From positions 1,798,001 to 1,862,000 of the forward strand of contig NC_017030.1 of NCBI RefSeq assembly GCF_000255295.1: a DNA stretch of 64,000 bases, written 5' to 3'. Every line of letters begins with the position of its first letter. Positions within the stretch are counted from its first letter, which is position 1. The notes below the pieces were generated by a model. That model saw only the letters and a list, made by a program, of their open reading frames with translations, was not told the DNA's origin and searched no databases. A program made the position numbers and the translations under genes. Of the stretch, positions 42,967 through 54,897 are shown one piece after another. The DNA comes from Corallococcus coralloides DSM 2259 (lineage in GTDB: Bacteria > Myxococcota > Myxococcia > Myxococcales > Myxococcaceae).

Positions 42967-43452
42967 ATGGACGACACCCAAGGCCTTCCGCCGCCGGACT
43001 TCGACCCCGCGCGCGCGAAGGCGGCCCAGGACCTCAAGCTGCCCGCCCTCATCATGATGGGGATGGGCGGCCTGTGGGTGCTGTACTCGCTCTTCGGGCT
43101 CTACCGGACGCTGTCCCCGGCGGGCATGGAGCAACTGCACGCGGGCATCGAGAAGGCCCTGGAGGTGTACCCACCGGAGCTGCGGGTGCAGGCGCGGAGC
43201 ATCCTGTCCCACTTCCTGAGCCCGGCCTTCCTCGCCGTCAGCGCCCTGCCCGGAATCTGCCTCAACGGGCTGGTCGTCTTCGGCGCCTGGAAGATGAAGA
43301 ACCTCCAGCTCCACGGGCTGGCCATGACCGTGTCCATCATCTGCTGCATCCCGTGCTGCGGCCCCGGCTGGGGCCTGGGCCTCATCCCCGGCATCTGGTC
43401 GCTCGTCGTGCTCAACCGGCCGGAAGTGAAGGCGGCCTTCCGCTCGAAGTGA
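42967..43452 (+). CDS. Small membrane protein, unknown
   Basis: 161 residues. Helices at about 20-45 (LPALIMMGMGGLWVLYSLFGLY), 80-100 and 112-140 (TVSIICCIPCCGPGWGLGLIPGIW), the last with a CC-x-P-CC-GPG pattern. A common type in myxobacterial genomes without known function. It starts 10 bp after add, so the two are likely co-transcribed. Confidence 0.75.
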   Translation: MDDTQGLPPPDFDPARAKAAQDLKLPALIMMGMGGLWVLYSLFGLYRTLSPAGMEQLHAGIEKALEVYPPELRVQARSILSHFLSPAFLAVSALPGICLNGLVVFGAWKMKNLQLHGLAMTVSIICCIPCCGPGWGLGLIPGIWSLVVLNRPEVKAAFRSK

Positions 43453-43464
43453 GCGCGAAAGGGC

Positions 43465-43498
43465 AGGGCGCCCCGGAAGTGCTTTCCGGGAGCGCCCT
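43465..43498. terminator. Strong bidirectional hairpin between convergent genes
   Basis: AGGGCGC-CCCGGAA (43465-43478) pairs with TTCCGGG-A-GCGCCCT (43484-43498): 14 bp with a single bulged A and a 5-nt loop. It lies between the stops at 43452 (+) and 43514 (-), so it is suited to end both transcripts. Confidence 0.65.
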
Positions 43499-43513
43499 GA
43501 AGCCTCGTGAAGC

Positions 43514-44743
43514 TCAGGTGACCTTCATCCCCTTGGGGATGACGACGACGCCGCCGGACGTGACGTGGAAGCGGCGCTTGTCCTCCACCGGGTCGTAGCC
43601 AATGGTCATCCCGGGCGGAATCTCCACGTTCTTGTCGATGATGGCCCGCTTGATGCGGCAGCGGCGGCCGATGGTGACGTTCTCGAAGAGGATGGAGTCC
43701 TCCACCTCCGAATACGAGTTCACCCGCACCTTCGGCGACAGCACGGAGCGGTGCACGTGGCCGCCGGAGATGATGCAGCCCTCCGCCACCAGCGAGTCCG
43801 TGGCGGTGCCCACGCGCTTGCTCTCCCGGTCCGCGAAGACGAACTTCGCCGGCGGGAAGTTGTTGGGCTGGGTGTGGATGGGCCAGCGGTCGTTGTAGAG
43901 GTTGAAGGTCGGGTCCACCTCCACCAGGTCCATGTTGGACTGGTAGTACACGTCGATGTTCCCCACGTCCCGCCAGTAGCCGCGCTCCTTGTCCTCCTGG
44001 CCGGCCACCGTGTTCTGGGCGAAGTCGTACACGTACACGGGCTCGTGCTTGTAGAGCTCGCTGATGATGGACTTGCCGAAGTCGTGCGCGCTCTTCTCGT
44101 CCGCCGCGTCGCGCACCACCTGCTTCACCAGCGTGTCCGTGGTGAAGAGGTAGTTGCCCATGGAGGCCAGGCACATCTTCGGGTTGCCCGGCATGGGCGG
44201 CGGGTCCTTGGGCTTCTCCAGGAACTGGAGCATGCGCCCGTCCGGCCCCACGTCGATGATGCCGAACTCACGCCCCTGTTCGATGGGCACCGGAATCGCC
44301 GCCACCGTGCACGCGGCCTTCTGCGCGATGTGGAAGTCCAGCATCTTGCGGACGTCCATCCGGTACACGTGGTCCGCGCCGAAGACGAAGATGTGGTCCG
44401 GCTCCTCGTCTGTGATGATGTTGAGGTTCTGGTAGATGGCGTCCGCGCTGCCCTTGTACCAGTCCACGCCGGTGCGCATCTGCGCGGGCACCGCCTCCAC
44501 GTAGTGGCCCAGGAACGCCGTCATGCGCCACGCGCGCGACAGGTGGTTGTTGAGCGAGTCGCTCTTGTACTGGGTCAGCACCTTCATCCGGTACACGCCG
44601 GAGTTGGCGAAGTTCGACAGGACGAAGTCGATGATGCGGTAGCGCCCACCGAACGGCACCGCGGGCTTCGCGCGCTCTCGGGTCAGGGGCTCCAGGCGCG
44701 TGCCCGCGCCTCCCGCAAGAATCATGGCCAGCAGCTTTGACAT
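43514..44743 (-). CDS. glgC: Glucose-1-phosphate adenylyltransferase
   Basis: 409 residues. Makes ADP-glucose from glucose-1-phosphate and ATP, the committed step of bacterial glycogen synthesis. The nucleotidyltransferase domain opens with [27 protein letters not shown]-type motif (in part) and retains [14 protein letters not shown] and FLEKPKDPP. The C-terminal part is a left-handed beta-helix (hexapeptide repeats from about residue 300). No other glg gene is adjacent; GlgX and TreY lie at 56-61 kb. A 207-bp divergent region separates it from the cyclase gene. Confidence 0.95.
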   Translation of the reverse strand: MSKLLAMILAGGAGTRLEPLTRERAKPAVPFGGRYRIIDFVLSNFANSGVYRMKVLTQYKSDSLNNHLSRAWRMTAFLGHYVEAVPAQMRTGVDWYKGSADAIYQNLNIITDEEPDHIFVFGADHVYRMDVRKMLDFHIAQKAACTVAAIPVPIEQGREFGIIDVGPDGRMLQFLEKPKDPPPMPGNPKMCLASMGNYLFTTDTLVKQVVRDAADEKSAHDFGKSIISELYKHEPVYVYDFAQNTVAGQEDKERGYWRDVGNIDVYYQSNMDLVEVDPTFNLYNDRWPIHTQPNNFPPAKFVFADRESKRVGTATDSLVAEGCIISGGHVHRSVLSPKVRVNSYSEVEDSILFENVTIGRRCRIKRAIIDKNVEIPPGMTIGYDPVEDKRRFHVTSGGVVVIPKGMKVT

Positions 44744-44950
44744 AGGTGCCGGCCACGTTAGCCCCCGGCCGCTGGCCCACAATGGCCGTGCGGCCCGTGC
44801 AAGCCTTTCCGTTGAGTGCCCAACCGGGCGGGGTGGATGGGCGGAATCCGACCTCCCGTTTTCGCGGCATGTAGGAGGAGGGGCGCAACCCCGTGCGTCC
44901 TCTTGCCTTGCGTGGCTTCCCCGGACCTTGCGTGCTAGCGTGGCCGGGCG

Positions 44951-45832
<882 letters not shown>

Positions 45833-45837
45833 GGGCC

Positions 45838-46014
45838 ATGGCGGACGCAAGCGGCGGCCCGTCCTTCCTGGCCCGGCTCGTCCTCATCCTCCTGGGCGTG
45901 GCCTTCCTGGGCGCCGCCTGGGTGTGGCACCAGAAGGACAAGGATCCGAACGCCGCCCGGCTCGTGGAGCGCGTGAGCGGCGGCCGGGTGCACGGCGGCG
46001 CGGCGAATCCTTAA
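45838..46014 (+). CDS. Small single-helix membrane protein
   Basis: 58 residues, starting 5 bp after the cyclase stop. One membrane helix (about 11-30, [20 protein letters not shown]) and a short charged tail. Likely co-transcribed with the cyclase. Family not recognised. Confidence 0.55.
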   Translation: MADASGGPSFLARLVLILLGVAFLGAAWVWHQKDKDPNAARLVERVSGGRVHGGAANP

Positions 46015-46042
46015 GGCCGCCGCGCCCCTCTTTCCTGAAACG

Positions 46043-47071
46043 TCAGGTGCCTTCGCGCGACTCGGCCAGCCGGCCGCGGGTGCCGGGCAGGTTTCCGGGC
46101 GGCATCTTCCCGTAGATGTACTGGACGGTGTCCAGCAGCGTCTCGTGGACGTCGCGCGCCTTGAAGCCCAGCTCGCGCTCGGCCTTGGCGGGCTCCAGGT
46201 AGAAGAAGTGCTCGCCAATCTCGACCTCCTGCGGGTCGAGCTTGGACACGGTGCCGCGCAGCTTCGCGAGCTGCTCCAGCAGCTTGCCGCCCCAGATGTT
46301 CACCTCGCGCGGCAGCTTCATGCGCGGGGCGGGCACGCCGGTGAGGCGCTGGAGCCGGTCGAAGAAGTCCGGCATGGCCATGTTCACGCCCATCAGGTGG
46401 CGGCCGTACACCTCGCCCCGGGTGAGCGCCTGCACGAAGGCGTCCGCCGCGTCGCGCGCGTCCACGAAGGAGATGCCGCCGCCGGGCATGGCCGGAATCT
46501 CCCGATTGAGGAACTTCACCACCGTCCAGGTGGAGGACAGGCGGTCATCCCCGGGCCCCATCAGAAGGCTGGGGTTGAGCACCACCAGCGGCACGGAGTG
46601 CTTGCGGCAGTACTCCAGCGCCAGCTTCTCTTCGTAAATCTTGGACAGGTAGTAGGGCCAGTTGGCGACGGTGGTGATGGGGTAGTCGTCGTCCTCCGTG
46701 CCCACGCGGTCCTCCTTCGACACCGCGATGGTGCCGGAGGTGGAGCCCAGGATGACGCGCTTGATTCCCGCTTCGCGCACGTCGCGCAAAAGCTCGCGCG
46801 TGCAGTCCACGTGCAGCTCGTACATCCGCCGCGCGTCCTTGTTCTGGAAGGAGACGAGCCCCGCCAGGTGGTAGACGGCGTCCACGCCCTCCAGCGCGCG
46901 GCGCACGGCGTCCCGGTCCTTCAGGTCGCCCTGCTGGACTTCCGTCTTGGCGAACGCGGGGCCTGACGGCTTCGAGCGCGCGATGAGGCGCACGTCGTGG
47001 CCCGCCTCCACCAGCCTGGGCACCAGGTGCGTGCCCAGGAAACCCGTGCCTCCGGTGACGAGCAGCTTCAC
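46043..47071 (-). CDS. NAD(P)-dependent extended SDR, elb-like cluster (ElbE-like)
   Basis: 342 residues. A Rossmann start [29 protein letters not shown] and VYHLAGLVSF, and the catalytic Tyr/Lys in PYYLSKIYEE, place it in the 3-beta-hydroxysteroid dehydrogenase/dihydroflavonol reductase branch. The ATG overlaps the stop of the multienzyme gene by 4 bp. In M. xanthus an SDR closes the elbA-E ether-lipid operon; by position this is its counterpart. Probably reduces or oxidises a lipid intermediate. Confidence 0.85.
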   Translation of the reverse strand: MKLLVTGGTGFLGTHLVPRLVEAGHDVRLIARSKPSGPAFAKTEVQQGDLKDRDAVRRALEGVDAVYHLAGLVSFQNKDARRMYELHVDCTRELLRDVREAGIKRVILGSTSGTIAVSKEDRVGTEDDDYPITTVANWPYYLSKIYEEKLALEYCRKHSVPLVVLNPSLLMGPGDDRLSSTWTVVKFLNREIPAMPGGGISFVDARDAADAFVQALTRGEVYGRHLMGVNMAMPDFFDRLQRLTGVPAPRMKLPREVNIWGGKLLEQLAKLRGTVSKLDPQEVEIGEHFFYLEPAKAERELGFKARDVHETLLDTVQYIYGKMPPGNLPGTRGRLAESREGT

Positions 47072-50000
47072 GCGTCCTTCCCTTCCGGCAGGGCCCGGGC
47101 GGGCGGGGTGAATTCCCGGTCCGCGCCCACCTGCTCCAGGTCCAGCACCTTGCCCGCCCTCAGCGCGCGCACCGCTTCCTCCGCGATGTGCGTCACGTAG
47201 CGGTAGCCCTCCGAGCGCGCCATTCCCTGCGCCCGGGCCTTCAGCGACGCGTACTCCAGCGCCGGGCCCACGTGGACCTCCAGCTCCTTCGTCTTCGGGA
47301 ACATGGAGCCCTTGGGCAGCGCTTCGTACGCGCCGTGGATGTACAGCGGCAGCACGTCCACCCCGTAGGTGAGCGACAGGTAGCCCAGCGTCGGCTTGAA
47401 CTCCATCAGCTCGCCCGTCTTGGAGCGCGTGCCCTCCGGGAAGATGAGGACGTTGAAGCCCTGCCGGAGCGCCTCGCCCGCCACGCGCAGCGACTCACGC
47501 AGGCTTCCCTGCCGGTCGATGGGGATGAGGTTGGTGAAGTTCTCGAACCACGCGCGCTTGAGCGGCGTGTCGAAGAAGTAGTCGCGCGCGGCCAGCGACA
47601 CCAGCCGCTCGCCCTGGTCGCCCAGCACCACGCGCACCAGGCCCGCGTCCAGGTGGCTGGCGTGGTTGGCGATGACGAGGAAGTTGCGGTTCTGCGGGAT
47701 GAACGTCTTGCCCGTCACCTTCACGTCGAAGACGCCGCCGTAGAGCACCTTCTGCCCGAAGGACAGAAGCTGCCGGCCCAGCGCGGACACCGACTCCGGC
47801 ACCGGAATCTCGGCCTCTTCCGCGCGCTCGGCTTCCTTCTTGATGTCGCGCGCCCGCGTCTCCTGCGAAGGCCGGCGTCCGGAGGCCACCACCAGCTTGC
47901 GCAGGTCCTCCACCGTCTGCACCTGCGTCAGGTCTTCAATGGCGGGCAGCGGCACGCCCGCGCCCTCCAGCGCCACGGACATCTCCGTGAGCATCAGCGA
48001 GTCGAAGCCCAGGTCACCAATGAGCTGCGAGTCCGGCCGCACGTCCGACGCCGGGCGGTGGCAGACCTCCGCGATGAGCGGATAGAGCCAGTCCGACACG
48101 CCGCCCGTGGTGGGCGCCGCCTGCGCCTTCTCCTTCACGCGGCCCGCGCTGGCCGCCACGCGGTCCAGCCGCTGCAGCTCCTCCACCACGCGCTTGCGCT
48201 TCACCTTGCGGGTGGACGTGCGCGGCAGCTCGCCGTCCCAGAAGCGCAGCACCTTCACGCGCCGGTAGAAGGGCATGCCCGCGCTCACCTTGCGGAAGTG
48301 CTCCTCCAACTCGTGGCGGACCTCTTCGCGCGGGCGGTCCTTGAAGTCCGGCACGCACAGGCACGCCACCTTCTCGCCGCCGGCTTCATCCGGCAGGCCG
48401 ACGATGGACAGCTCCTTGATGTGCGCGTGCTCCTGGTACAGCTCCTCCAACTCGTCCGGGTAGACGTTCTTGCCGTTGGCGTCGACGATGACGTCCTTGG
48501 CGCGGCCCATGAGGTACAGGCGGCCCTCGTCGTCCATGCGGCCCAGGTCGCCCGTGTGCAGCCAGCCGTCCTTCACCACGGCCTCGGTCGCCTCGCGGTC
48601 CCCGAAGTAGCCCGCCATCACGTTCGGGCCCTTGGCCAGCACCTCGCCAATGCCGTCGTTGTCCGGGTTGAGAATCTTGAACTCGATGCCCGGCAGCGCC
48701 TTGCCCACCGTGCCCTTGATGCGCTTGTTGGTGGCTTCCGACACCGCCAGCACCGGCGCGGCCTCCGTGAGGCCGTAGCCCTCGCGCATGGTGAAGCCCA
48801 GCTCGTGGAAGGCCTGGTGCACCTCTTCCGACAGCGCGGAGCCGCCGGACACCAGGACCTTCACCCGGCCGCCGAACTTGCGGTGCACCGGCCAGAACAG
48901 GAGCTTGCCCAGGTTGAGAGTGCTGCGGTTGCGCAGCTCCCCGTTGGCCGCCATCAGCGCCTTGAGCGCCTGCTCCACCAGCGGCGGTTGCGCGGCCATC
49001 TCCTGCGTAATCTTGCGGTGCAACAGCTGCCAGAGCGCGGGCACGCCAATCATCGCCGTCACGCGGCCCGTCTCGAAGACGTCGCCCAGCCGGTCCGACG
49101 TGAGCTCGTCGATGTACGTGATCTCCGCGCCGCGCATGAACGGCGTGAGGAAGCCGGCGGAGAACTCAAACGTGTGGTGCAGGGGCAGCACGGACAACAC
49201 GCCGTCGCCCACGCCCACGTCGAACGCGCCCGCCAGCTTCGCCACCAGCGCCGCGAAGTTTCGGTGGGTGAGCATCACGCCCTTGGGCGTGCCCGTGGTG
49301 CCGGAGGTGAAGATGACGCTCGCCACGTCGTCCGCGGCGGCGGACTTCCGCACCGGGCCAATGCGGTCCGGATACGCCGGGTCGCCCGTCATGGCCTCCG
49401 CGAGGCTCGCCACGCCCACGCCCTCACCCAGCGCCGCGAAGAGGCCGGGGAAGTCCTCCGCGGCCTGCTCGGACACGAGGCACTGCTTCGCCGCTGCGCG
49501 CTTCGCGATGTTGACCACCTCCGCTTCGGTGAGCGAGGGGTCCACCGGCACGGCGGTGCCGCCAGCGCGCAGGATGCCGAAGTAGCTGATGGCCCACTCC
49601 GGCCGGTTCTCCGACACCAGCAGGACGCGGTCGCCGCGCTTGATGCCCTGGGCCATGAGGTAGCTGCCCACGCGGGCCGCGTAGCGGTGCACCTCACCGA
49701 AGGTGAAGCGCTCCTCCTTCTCTCCCGCGGCCATGCGGAACGCCACCCGGTGGCGGTACGCGTGCACGGTGGCCTCGAACAGCTCCAGCAGGTCGCGGTG
49801 CGCGGGGATGGCGGTGCGCTTCTCGCGCTCCTCGTCCAGGCCCGGGAACACCCACTTCTCCAGGCCGGGCAGGTGCGTGCCCAGGAAGTACTCGCGCCAG
49901 TCGATGCGGTCGGGCGCCCAGTCAATCTTGGCGCGGTCCGCCGGCACCATGCGCTCGTAGACGGAGCGCGTGTTGTCGCAGCGGAAGACGTAGCGGTTCT

Positions 50001-51498
50001 CCCAGAGGAAGGGGAGGAACAGGTCGATGAGGCCGCCGAGGCTGCCCGCCTGGGACTCCACCTCGTCCAGCGCGAGGCGGGCCTTGTCCATCATCGCCTG
50101 CACGCGGGGCGCGCCCCACGCGGGCCGCACCTCGTCCATGGCCTTCTTCAAGAGCTTCGCGCCCTTCGCCAGCATGGGCGCGCTGAGCAGCTGGAACTCC
50201 TGCTTGCTCACGGGCTGCGGCTCGATGCGCGAGCGCAGCGAGTTGACCAGCGTGTTGCCCGTCTCGCGGTTGCGGTAGTAGCGGCGGCGGTACAGACCCA
50301 CCAGCTCCACGGAGCGGCTGGCGAGGAACGGGTTCACGTCACCGGAGGCCAGGTTGTAGACGCGGCGCTCCTCCACCTGCATCGCGTGCGCGGTGATGCC
50401 CAGCGTGGCGCCCGCCACCTGGTCCACCGGGATGATGTCCAGGATGGCGTGGTCGCCCGCGGGGATGCCGCGCTGGCCCTTGATGCCCGCGTACGCCAGC
50501 GGCGCGGACGTGGTGAAGCCCTCGTTCCAGCCAGGGAAGGGGAAGTGCGCCGCGCTCTCCACGATGGAGGGCCGCACGATGGAGTAGCGAAGCCCCGGCG
50601 TCCCGGCCATCACCTGTTCGCCCAGGTGCTTGGCGTACGTATACGTGTTGGGCCAGCCCCAGTGCTGCGCGCGCTCCATGCCCGCGCGGACCAGCTCGCC
50701 GGACAGCCACAGCTTGCGCTCGCGGCCCACGGCCAGGCGCAGCGTCTTCTCGTCCGTGGCGTCGCGGCCTTCCTCTTCCAGGCGGTCCAGCGCCTTCTGC
50801 CGGAAGAGGGAGGTGAGCGCCTTGTCATCCGCCTGTTCCCGCAGGCGGGTCACGATCTTCTCCGCGTCCGCCAGCTCCTGCTCCAGGCTGAAGTCGCGCC
50901 CGTCCATCTCCTCGTGCTTGGGGAAGTAGCCCAGCACCGGCTCGTCCTCGAAGACGAGCCCGCTGCGGTTGCCCACGACGAACGCGGTGGACATGTGGAT
51001 GAGCGGGACGCTCCAGCGCAGCGCCAGCGCCACCGCGTTCTTCACGCCGTGGGTGTTGACGTTGAGGCCCACCTCCAACGACGGGTTGAAGGACACCAGG
51101 CCCGCGCAGTTGACGATGGCGTGCACCTGCCCGGTGAGCGAAGCGACCTGCGCCTCCTCCAGGCCCACCAGGGGGTCGGTGATGTCGCCATCCAGGATGG
51201 TGCACTTCTGCTGGATGAACGCCATGGCGCCTTCGTCGCCCAGGCGGTCGCGCAGCGGTTGGAAGGGCTCGCTGGGAGCCACCTTGTCGAAGAAGCGGCG
51301 CTCCGCGGACGCGGCGCTGCCCTTGCGCACGATGACGTAGACCCGGTCCAGCACGTCGCCGTAGTGGGAGAGCAACATCGACAGCGTCACCTTGCCCACG
51401 AAGCCGGTGGTGCCGACGAAGACGATGCGCTTGCCGGTGAAGACCTGGGTGACGTCCAGCGGGGGAAGCGTGGCCATGTCCGTGTGCGACCCTTTCAC
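47068..51498 (-). CDS. elbD: ElbD-like multifunctional ether-lipid synthesis enzyme
   Basis: 1476 residues from the GTG at 51498 (GTGA overlap with the previous gene); the ATG at 51477 is an alternative. Domains in order: fatty-acyl reductase-like Rossmann domain (about 20-450; [25 protein letters not shown]); acyl-AMP ligase (about 590-1100; [15 protein letters not shown] near 730, [22 protein letters not shown]); carrier domain (about 1140-1200; LGFDSL with phosphopantetheine Ser1166); and PlsC-type acyltransferase (about 1240-1450; [16 protein letters not shown]). This is the architecture of M. xanthus ElbD, shown to be needed for branched alkyl-ether lipids. It should activate, load and reduce an acyl chain and help make the ether-linked glycerolipid. 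Confidence 0.9.
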   Translation of the reverse strand: MKGSHTDMATLPPLDVTQVFTGKRIVFVGTTGFVGKVTLSMLLSHYGDVLDRVYVIVRKGSAASAERRFFDKVAPSEPFQPLRDRLGDEGAMAFIQQKCTILDGDITDPLVGLEEAQVASLTGQVHAIVNCAGLVSFNPSLEVGLNVNTHGVKNAVALALRWSVPLIHMSTAFVVGNRSGLVFEDEPVLGYFPKHEEMDGRDFSLEQELADAEKIVTRLREQADDKALTSLFRQKALDRLEEEGRDATDEKTLRLAVGRERKLWLSGELVRAGMERAQHWGWPNTYTYAKHLGEQVMAGTPGLRYSIVRPSIVESAAHFPFPGWNEGFTTSAPLAYAGIKGQRGIPAGDHAILDIIPVDQVAGATLGITAHAMQVEERRVYNLASGDVNPFLASRSVELVGLYRRRYYRNRETGNTLVNSLRSRIEPQPVSKQEFQLLSAPMLAKGAKLLKKAMDEVRPAWGAPRVQAMMDKARLALDEVESQAGSLGGLIDLFLPFLWENRYVFRCDNTRSVYERMVPADRAKIDWAPDRIDWREYFLGTHLPGLEKWVFPGLDEEREKRTAIPAHRDLLELFEATVHAYRHRVAFRMAAGEKEERFTFGEVHRYAARVGSYLMAQGIKRGDRVLLVSENRPEWAISYFGILRAGGTAVPVDPSLTEAEVVNIAKRAAAKQCLVSEQAAEDFPGLFAALGEGVGVASLAEAMTGDPAYPDRIGPVRKSAAADDVASVIFTSGTTGTPKGVMLTHRNFAALVAKLAGAFDVGVGDGVLSVLPLHHTFEFSAGFLTPFMRGAEITYIDELTSDRLGDVFETGRVTAMIGVPALWQLLHRKITQEMAAQPPLVEQALKALMAANGELRNRSTLNLGKLLFWPVHRKFGGRVKVLVSGGSALSEEVHQAFHELGFTMREGYGLTEAAPVLAVSEATNKRIKGTVGKALPGIEFKILNPDNDGIGEVLAKGPNVMAGYFGDREATEAVVKDGWLHTGDLGRMDDEGRLYLMGRAKDVIVDANGKNVYPDELEELYQEHAHIKELSIVGLPDEAGGEKVACLCVPDFKDRPREEVRHELEEHFRKVSAGMPFYRRVKVLRFWDGELPRTSTRKVKRKRVVEELQRLDRVAASAGRVKEKAQAAPTTGGVSDWLYPLIAEVCHRPASDVRPDSQLIGDLGFDSLMLTEMSVALEGAGVPLPAIEDLTQVQTVEDLRKLVVASGRRPSQETRARDIKKEAERAEEAEIPVPESVSALGRQLLSFGQKVLYGGVFDVKVTGKTFIPQNRNFLVIANHASHLDAGLVRVVLGDQGERLVSLAARDYFFDTPLKRAWFENFTNLIPIDRQGSLRESLRVAGEALRQGFNVLIFPEGTRSKTGELMEFKPTLGYLSLTYGVDVLPLYIHGAYEALPKGSMFPKTKELEVHVGPALEYASLKARAQGMARSEGYRYVTHIAEEAVRALRAGKVLDLEQVGADREFTPPARALPEGKDA

Positions 51499-53105
51499 TT
51501 CACGTCCACCATCACCGTGGGCGCGATGCGCAGCAGGCTGATGGACGCCGAGCGCCCCATGAAGCCGCGCGCCTCTTCAATCGCCTCGGAGAGGGTGTCG
51601 GTGCGGTCCCAGCCGAGCAGGGCCGGGACGTGGTTGTTCTCCGCGCCCGCGACGATGACCTTGCCTACGTGCTGGCGGCCATTCTCGCCCCAGTACCACA
51701 TGTAGAAGGGGTGCACGCCGTGGTAGGCGTTGCCCTTCCTGTACAGGTGCACGTAGCTGGGGTTCTCCGCGAACTCCTTCTCGTACTTGTGCTCCAGCTT
51801 CATGGAGTCCCGCGTCTCCGGCAGAAGCCGGTGGAAGAACTCGATGTAGCTGGGGTGCTGCACGGGGTCGAACTCGTCGTAGGCCGGGTGCAGGAGGATG
51901 AGCACGCCCCCCTTCTTCACCAGCGGCACGCCCCGGTTGAGGTTGTAGAAGTAGCCCAGCCCCATCACCTGCACGAGCAGCGGGTTGAGGATGGAGTTGA
52001 CGCTGTAGGGACTGACGAACGGGATGGGGAAGATGACGATGTCGCTCTGCCCCTCCACCGGCACCACGTACTGCTTCCAGCTCTGCTCCAGCGTCTTCGC
52101 GTGCGTGGGCTCCGTGGCCCCCGCGAACACGCCCGTCACGTCATAGGGCGCGGGGATGGCGTTGAGCACCTTGCGCGCCGCCGCGCGGGGCAGCTTGGAC
52201 AGCGTGAAGCGCAGGGCCTGGAACTTCAGCCGGTCCGCCTCCGTGTAGTCCTCTTCCTTCTTCGCCAGGAAGTCCGTGGGCGCGCCGAACATGCGGTTGT
52301 TCAGCGTGGTCTCGATGTGGAAGACCTTCAGCGACTTGTCGATGACCGTGCCGATGCGCGAGTTCTTCGTGTAGAGCGCGCTCGCCTTCGGCTCCATGTA
52401 GGAGTCCGACTCGCGGATGGTCTTCGGGTTGTGGTGGTGCCGGAGCGACGCGTAGTTCGTCACGCCCGTGCCCATGGACTTGTGCCCGCCGTTCATGGGC
52501 ACGAAGTTGATGTTCACGTAGACGATGAGGTCGCTCTCCGCCACGCGGCGGTTCACGGCCACCACTTCATTGTGGCTGGTGCGCTCCAACTCCGTGATGC
52601 CGTCCGGGTCTTCCGCGTCGTGGTTGTAGTAGCGGTCCGGGTAGTAGGCGTCGAAGATCTTCTCGCCCACCATGCGCTTCATCTCGCCTTCGGTCATCCG
52701 GCGGTGCAGCGCGTTGGCGATGACCAGGTGCACGTCATCCACGCCGGAGTCCGCGCACAGCTCCAGCACCACCTCCAGGATGGACTGGCGCACGTCCGGC
52801 GTGACCATGGGCGGCAGGGGGACGCTGATGTCGTCGATGACGCACGTCAGCCGCATGCCCGGCTTGAGCAGCGCGTGCAGCGGGTCCATGCCCTCCGGGT
52901 GGTTGATGGCCCAGCGGATGGCGGCCTTCACGTTGGGCACGCCCTCCAGCGGGGGGCGGGGGAAGATGACCCGGGTGCCCACGGGCAGGTCTTCCTGGAG
53001 GAAGCCTTCACCGTAGAAGAGCGCCCGCGGGGGGCTGCCCTTCTCCGTGATGACCACCTGGCTTTCCTCGTCGTACAGCTTCTGGAGCGTCTTGAGCGGG
53101 CGCAT
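51495..53105 (-). CDS. DUF2088/LarA-like protein of the elb-like cluster
   Basis: 536 residues. The N-terminal part shows the LarA-N signature ([43 protein letters not shown]) including the His-rich end of that motif. The rest lacks the complete LarA nickel-pincer pattern, so it may act as a racemase-like or isomerase-like enzyme on another substrate. It lies directly between the HAD phosphatase and the multienzyme (stop/start overlap), as in the M. xanthus ether-lipid cluster. Exact step unknown. Confidence 0.8.
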   Translation of the reverse strand: MRPLKTLQKLYDEESQVVITEKGSPPRALFYGEGFLQEDLPVGTRVIFPRPPLEGVPNVKAAIRWAINHPEGMDPLHALLKPGMRLTCVIDDISVPLPPMVTPDVRQSILEVVLELCADSGVDDVHLVIANALHRRMTEGEMKRMVGEKIFDAYYPDRYYNHDAEDPDGITELERTSHNEVVAVNRRVAESDLIVYVNINFVPMNGGHKSMGTGVTNYASLRHHHNPKTIRESDSYMEPKASALYTKNSRIGTVIDKSLKVFHIETTLNNRMFGAPTDFLAKKEEDYTEADRLKFQALRFTLSKLPRAAARKVLNAIPAPYDVTGVFAGATEPTHAKTLEQSWKQYVVPVEGQSDIVIFPIPFVSPYSVNSILNPLLVQVMGLGYFYNLNRGVPLVKKGGVLILLHPAYDEFDPVQHPSYIEFFHRLLPETRDSMKLEHKYEKEFAENPSYVHLYRKGNAYHGVHPFYMWYWGENGRQHVGKVIVAGAENNHVPALLGWDRTDTLSEAIEEARGFMGRSASISLLRIAPTVMVDVK

Positions 53106-53136
53106 GGATGAAGGGGGCGGCGAAAGGGGTGGGGGA

Positions 53137-53814
53137 CTACTTCAGGTCCAGGATGGGCCAGTTGTACGCGCGCGCGAGCGAGCGCAGCCGCAGGTCCGGG
53201 TTCACCGCGGTGGGCCGTCCCACCACGGCGAGCATGGCGTAGTCGGAGGCGCTGTCCGAGTAGCCATGGCACTGGTTGAGGGCCAGGCCCTCGCGCTCGC
53301 AGTAGGCGCGGATGGCGTTGGCCTTGTTGGCGCCTTCGATGATGGGCGGAATCACCTTGCCGGTGGCCTTGCCGCCCACGAACTGCATCTTGTTGGCGAT
53401 GACGTCATCGCAGCCCAGGTGCCGGGCCAGGGGGCGCATGGTGAAGTCCAGCGCTCCGGTGACGAGCACGATGCGGCAGCCGGAACGACGCGCCTCGTCG
53501 ATGAGGTCCTGCGTCTGCTCGTACAGGGCGGGCTTGAGGACGTCCTCGAACATGTCCTCCGCGATGGTGACGAGCCGGTCCTCGCTGAGGCCCGAGTAGT
53601 ACCGGTAGAAGAATTCGTTGAAGGCCTTGCGGTTGACGGCATCCAGGATGCCGAACACCGGCAGACCCAGGGCGGTGCCCAGGGTGCGGCCCGCGATGCC
53701 CCGGAGCGAGCCCCGGTTCATGGCGTAATAGGCATAGACGTGGACGATGTTCGTCCGGACCAGCGTCCCGTCGACGTCGAAGAAGGCTGCTTTGGCGGGC
53801 ACTTTGGGGGGCAT
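53137..53814 (-). CDS. HAD-IB phosphatase of the elb-like cluster
   Basis: 225 residues from the ATG at 53814 (GGAGGAAG upstream). HAD motif I FFDVDGT (Asp13, Asp15), motif [12 protein letters not shown] and motif [17 protein letters not shown] are intact. The family usually dephosphorylates small phosphorylated metabolites, and related proteins cluster with acyltransferases. Probably removes phosphate from a glycerolipid or acyl intermediate in ether-lipid synthesis. Same strand as its neighbours, with a 31-bp gap before the DUF2088 gene. Confidence 0.88.
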   Translation of the reverse strand: MPPKVPAKAAFFDVDGTLVRTNIVHVYAYYAMNRGSLRGIAGRTLGTALGLPVFGILDAVNRKAFNEFFYRYYSGLSEDRLVTIAEDMFEDVLKPALYEQTQDLIDEARRSGCRIVLVTGALDFTMRPLARHLGCDDVIANKMQFVGGKATGKVIPPIIEGANKANAIRAYCEREGLALNQCHGYSDSASDYAMLAVVGRPTAVNPDLRLRSLARAYNWPILDLK

Positions 53815-53904
53815 GGGCGGTCGGGCTTCCTCCCATCCTGGAGGGGGTCCGGTCAACGAAAGCAGAAGGCCAGCGTGGGCTGCAGGCCCTTTGGGCGCAT
53901 GGGG

Positions 53905-54897
53905 CTATAACCAGCCCTGCGCGCGATACCATTCACCACTGCGAGTGATGGACTCCGCCAGCCCACGGCGCGGCCGGAAGCCCAGCAGGCGTTCAGCCTT
54001 GGCCCCGGAGCAGGTCCAGGCCGGGGCCAGGAGCTGCCGCGCCAGCTTCCGGTTCAGGGGGAGCTTGCGGCCGGTCAGCCGCGTCACCCCGTCCGCAGCG
54101 GTGGCCAGGGCGGTCAGCACCGCCGGGGACAGCCGCCAGGTGCGCGTCTGGAAGCCCAGGGCCTTCGCCCCCAGGTCCTGCATCTGCTCCAGGGTCAGCC
54201 GCTCCGGGCCCGCGCAGAAGAACGCCTCGCCCAGGGCCTCCGGCTTCTGGGCCAGGACGAGCAGCAGGTCCACCACGTCCTCCACGTCCACCAGGGACAG
54301 GGGGCGGGGGCCTCCGGCCAGCTCCAGCCGGATGCCCTTCTTCCCCAGCTTGAAGAAGGTCAGGTTTTCCCGGTCCCCGGGCCCCAGGATGCGCGGCGGG
54401 CGGATCACCGTCACCGGCAGCCGGTCCTGGAAGGAGAACGCGATGCGCTCACCCTCCGCCTTGCTCTCGCCGTACCACTCATGCGGATGGAAGGCGTCCT
54501 CCTCCACATGGGGGCGCTCCGGGGTGGAGGGGCCGTGGGAGGCCAGGGAGCCGCACATCACCAGGCGGGGACGGGGCTCTTGCAGGGCGGCCATGGCCTC
54601 GCAGATGAGGCGGGTGCCTTGCGCGTTGACGCGCATGAACTCGTCGCGCAGCGCGGCGCGGCGGATGCCGGCCAGGTGGAAGACGACGTCCACGCCCTTC
54701 ACCGCGCTGGCCAGCGAGGCGGGGTCCGTCACGTCGCCCACCACCCGCGTCCAGGGGTGGCCTTCCAGGGCCTTTTCCAACTCGCGGGTGTCCGTGGTGG
54801 GGCGCAACAGGCATGAAACCCGGTCGCCGCGCGCAGCCAGCGCCCGAGCGAGCCAGGTCCCCAAAAAGCCACCGGCACCAGTGATGAGGGCATTCAT
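53905..54897 (-). CDS. NAD(P)-dependent SDR, first gene of the elb-like cluster
   Basis: 330 residues from the ATG at 54897. Rossmann motif ITGAGGFLGTWLARAL, DVVFHLAGIRRAAL, a catalytic EWYGESKAEGE (Tyr/Lys) and a C-terminal substrate-binding part of the 3-beta-HSD/epimerase type. It resembles the SDR at the other end of the cluster, so two oxidoreductase steps flank the multienzyme. It starts the minus-strand operon 380 bp from the divergent SWIB gene. Confidence 0.85.
   Translation of the reverse strand: MNALITGAGGFLGTWLARALAARGDRVSCLLRPTTDTRELEKALEGHPWTRVVGDVTDPASLASAVKGVDVVFHLAGIRRAALRDEFMRVNAQGTRLICEAMAALQEPRPRLVMCGSLASHGPSTPERPHVEEDAFHPHEWYGESKAEGERIAFSFQDRLPVTVIRPPRILGPGDRENLTFFKLGKKGIRLELAGGPRPLSLVDVEDVVDLLLVLAQKPEALGEAFFCAGPERLTLEQMQDLGAKALGFQTRTWRLSPAVLTALATAADGVTRLTGRKLPLNRKLARQLLAPAWTCSGAKAERLLGFRPRRGLAESITRSGEWYRAQGWL

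Noticed and set aside
47188-51705. Long plus-strand reading frame opposite elbD
   Set aside because: Antisense shadow with His/Arg/Ala/Val-rich composition and no family motif.
46043-54897. A polyketide or non-ribosomal peptide cluster
   Set aside because: Ligase, carrier and reductase domains are present, but there is no ketosynthase or condensation domain, and the terminal PlsC domain and neighbours fit ether-lipid synthesis.
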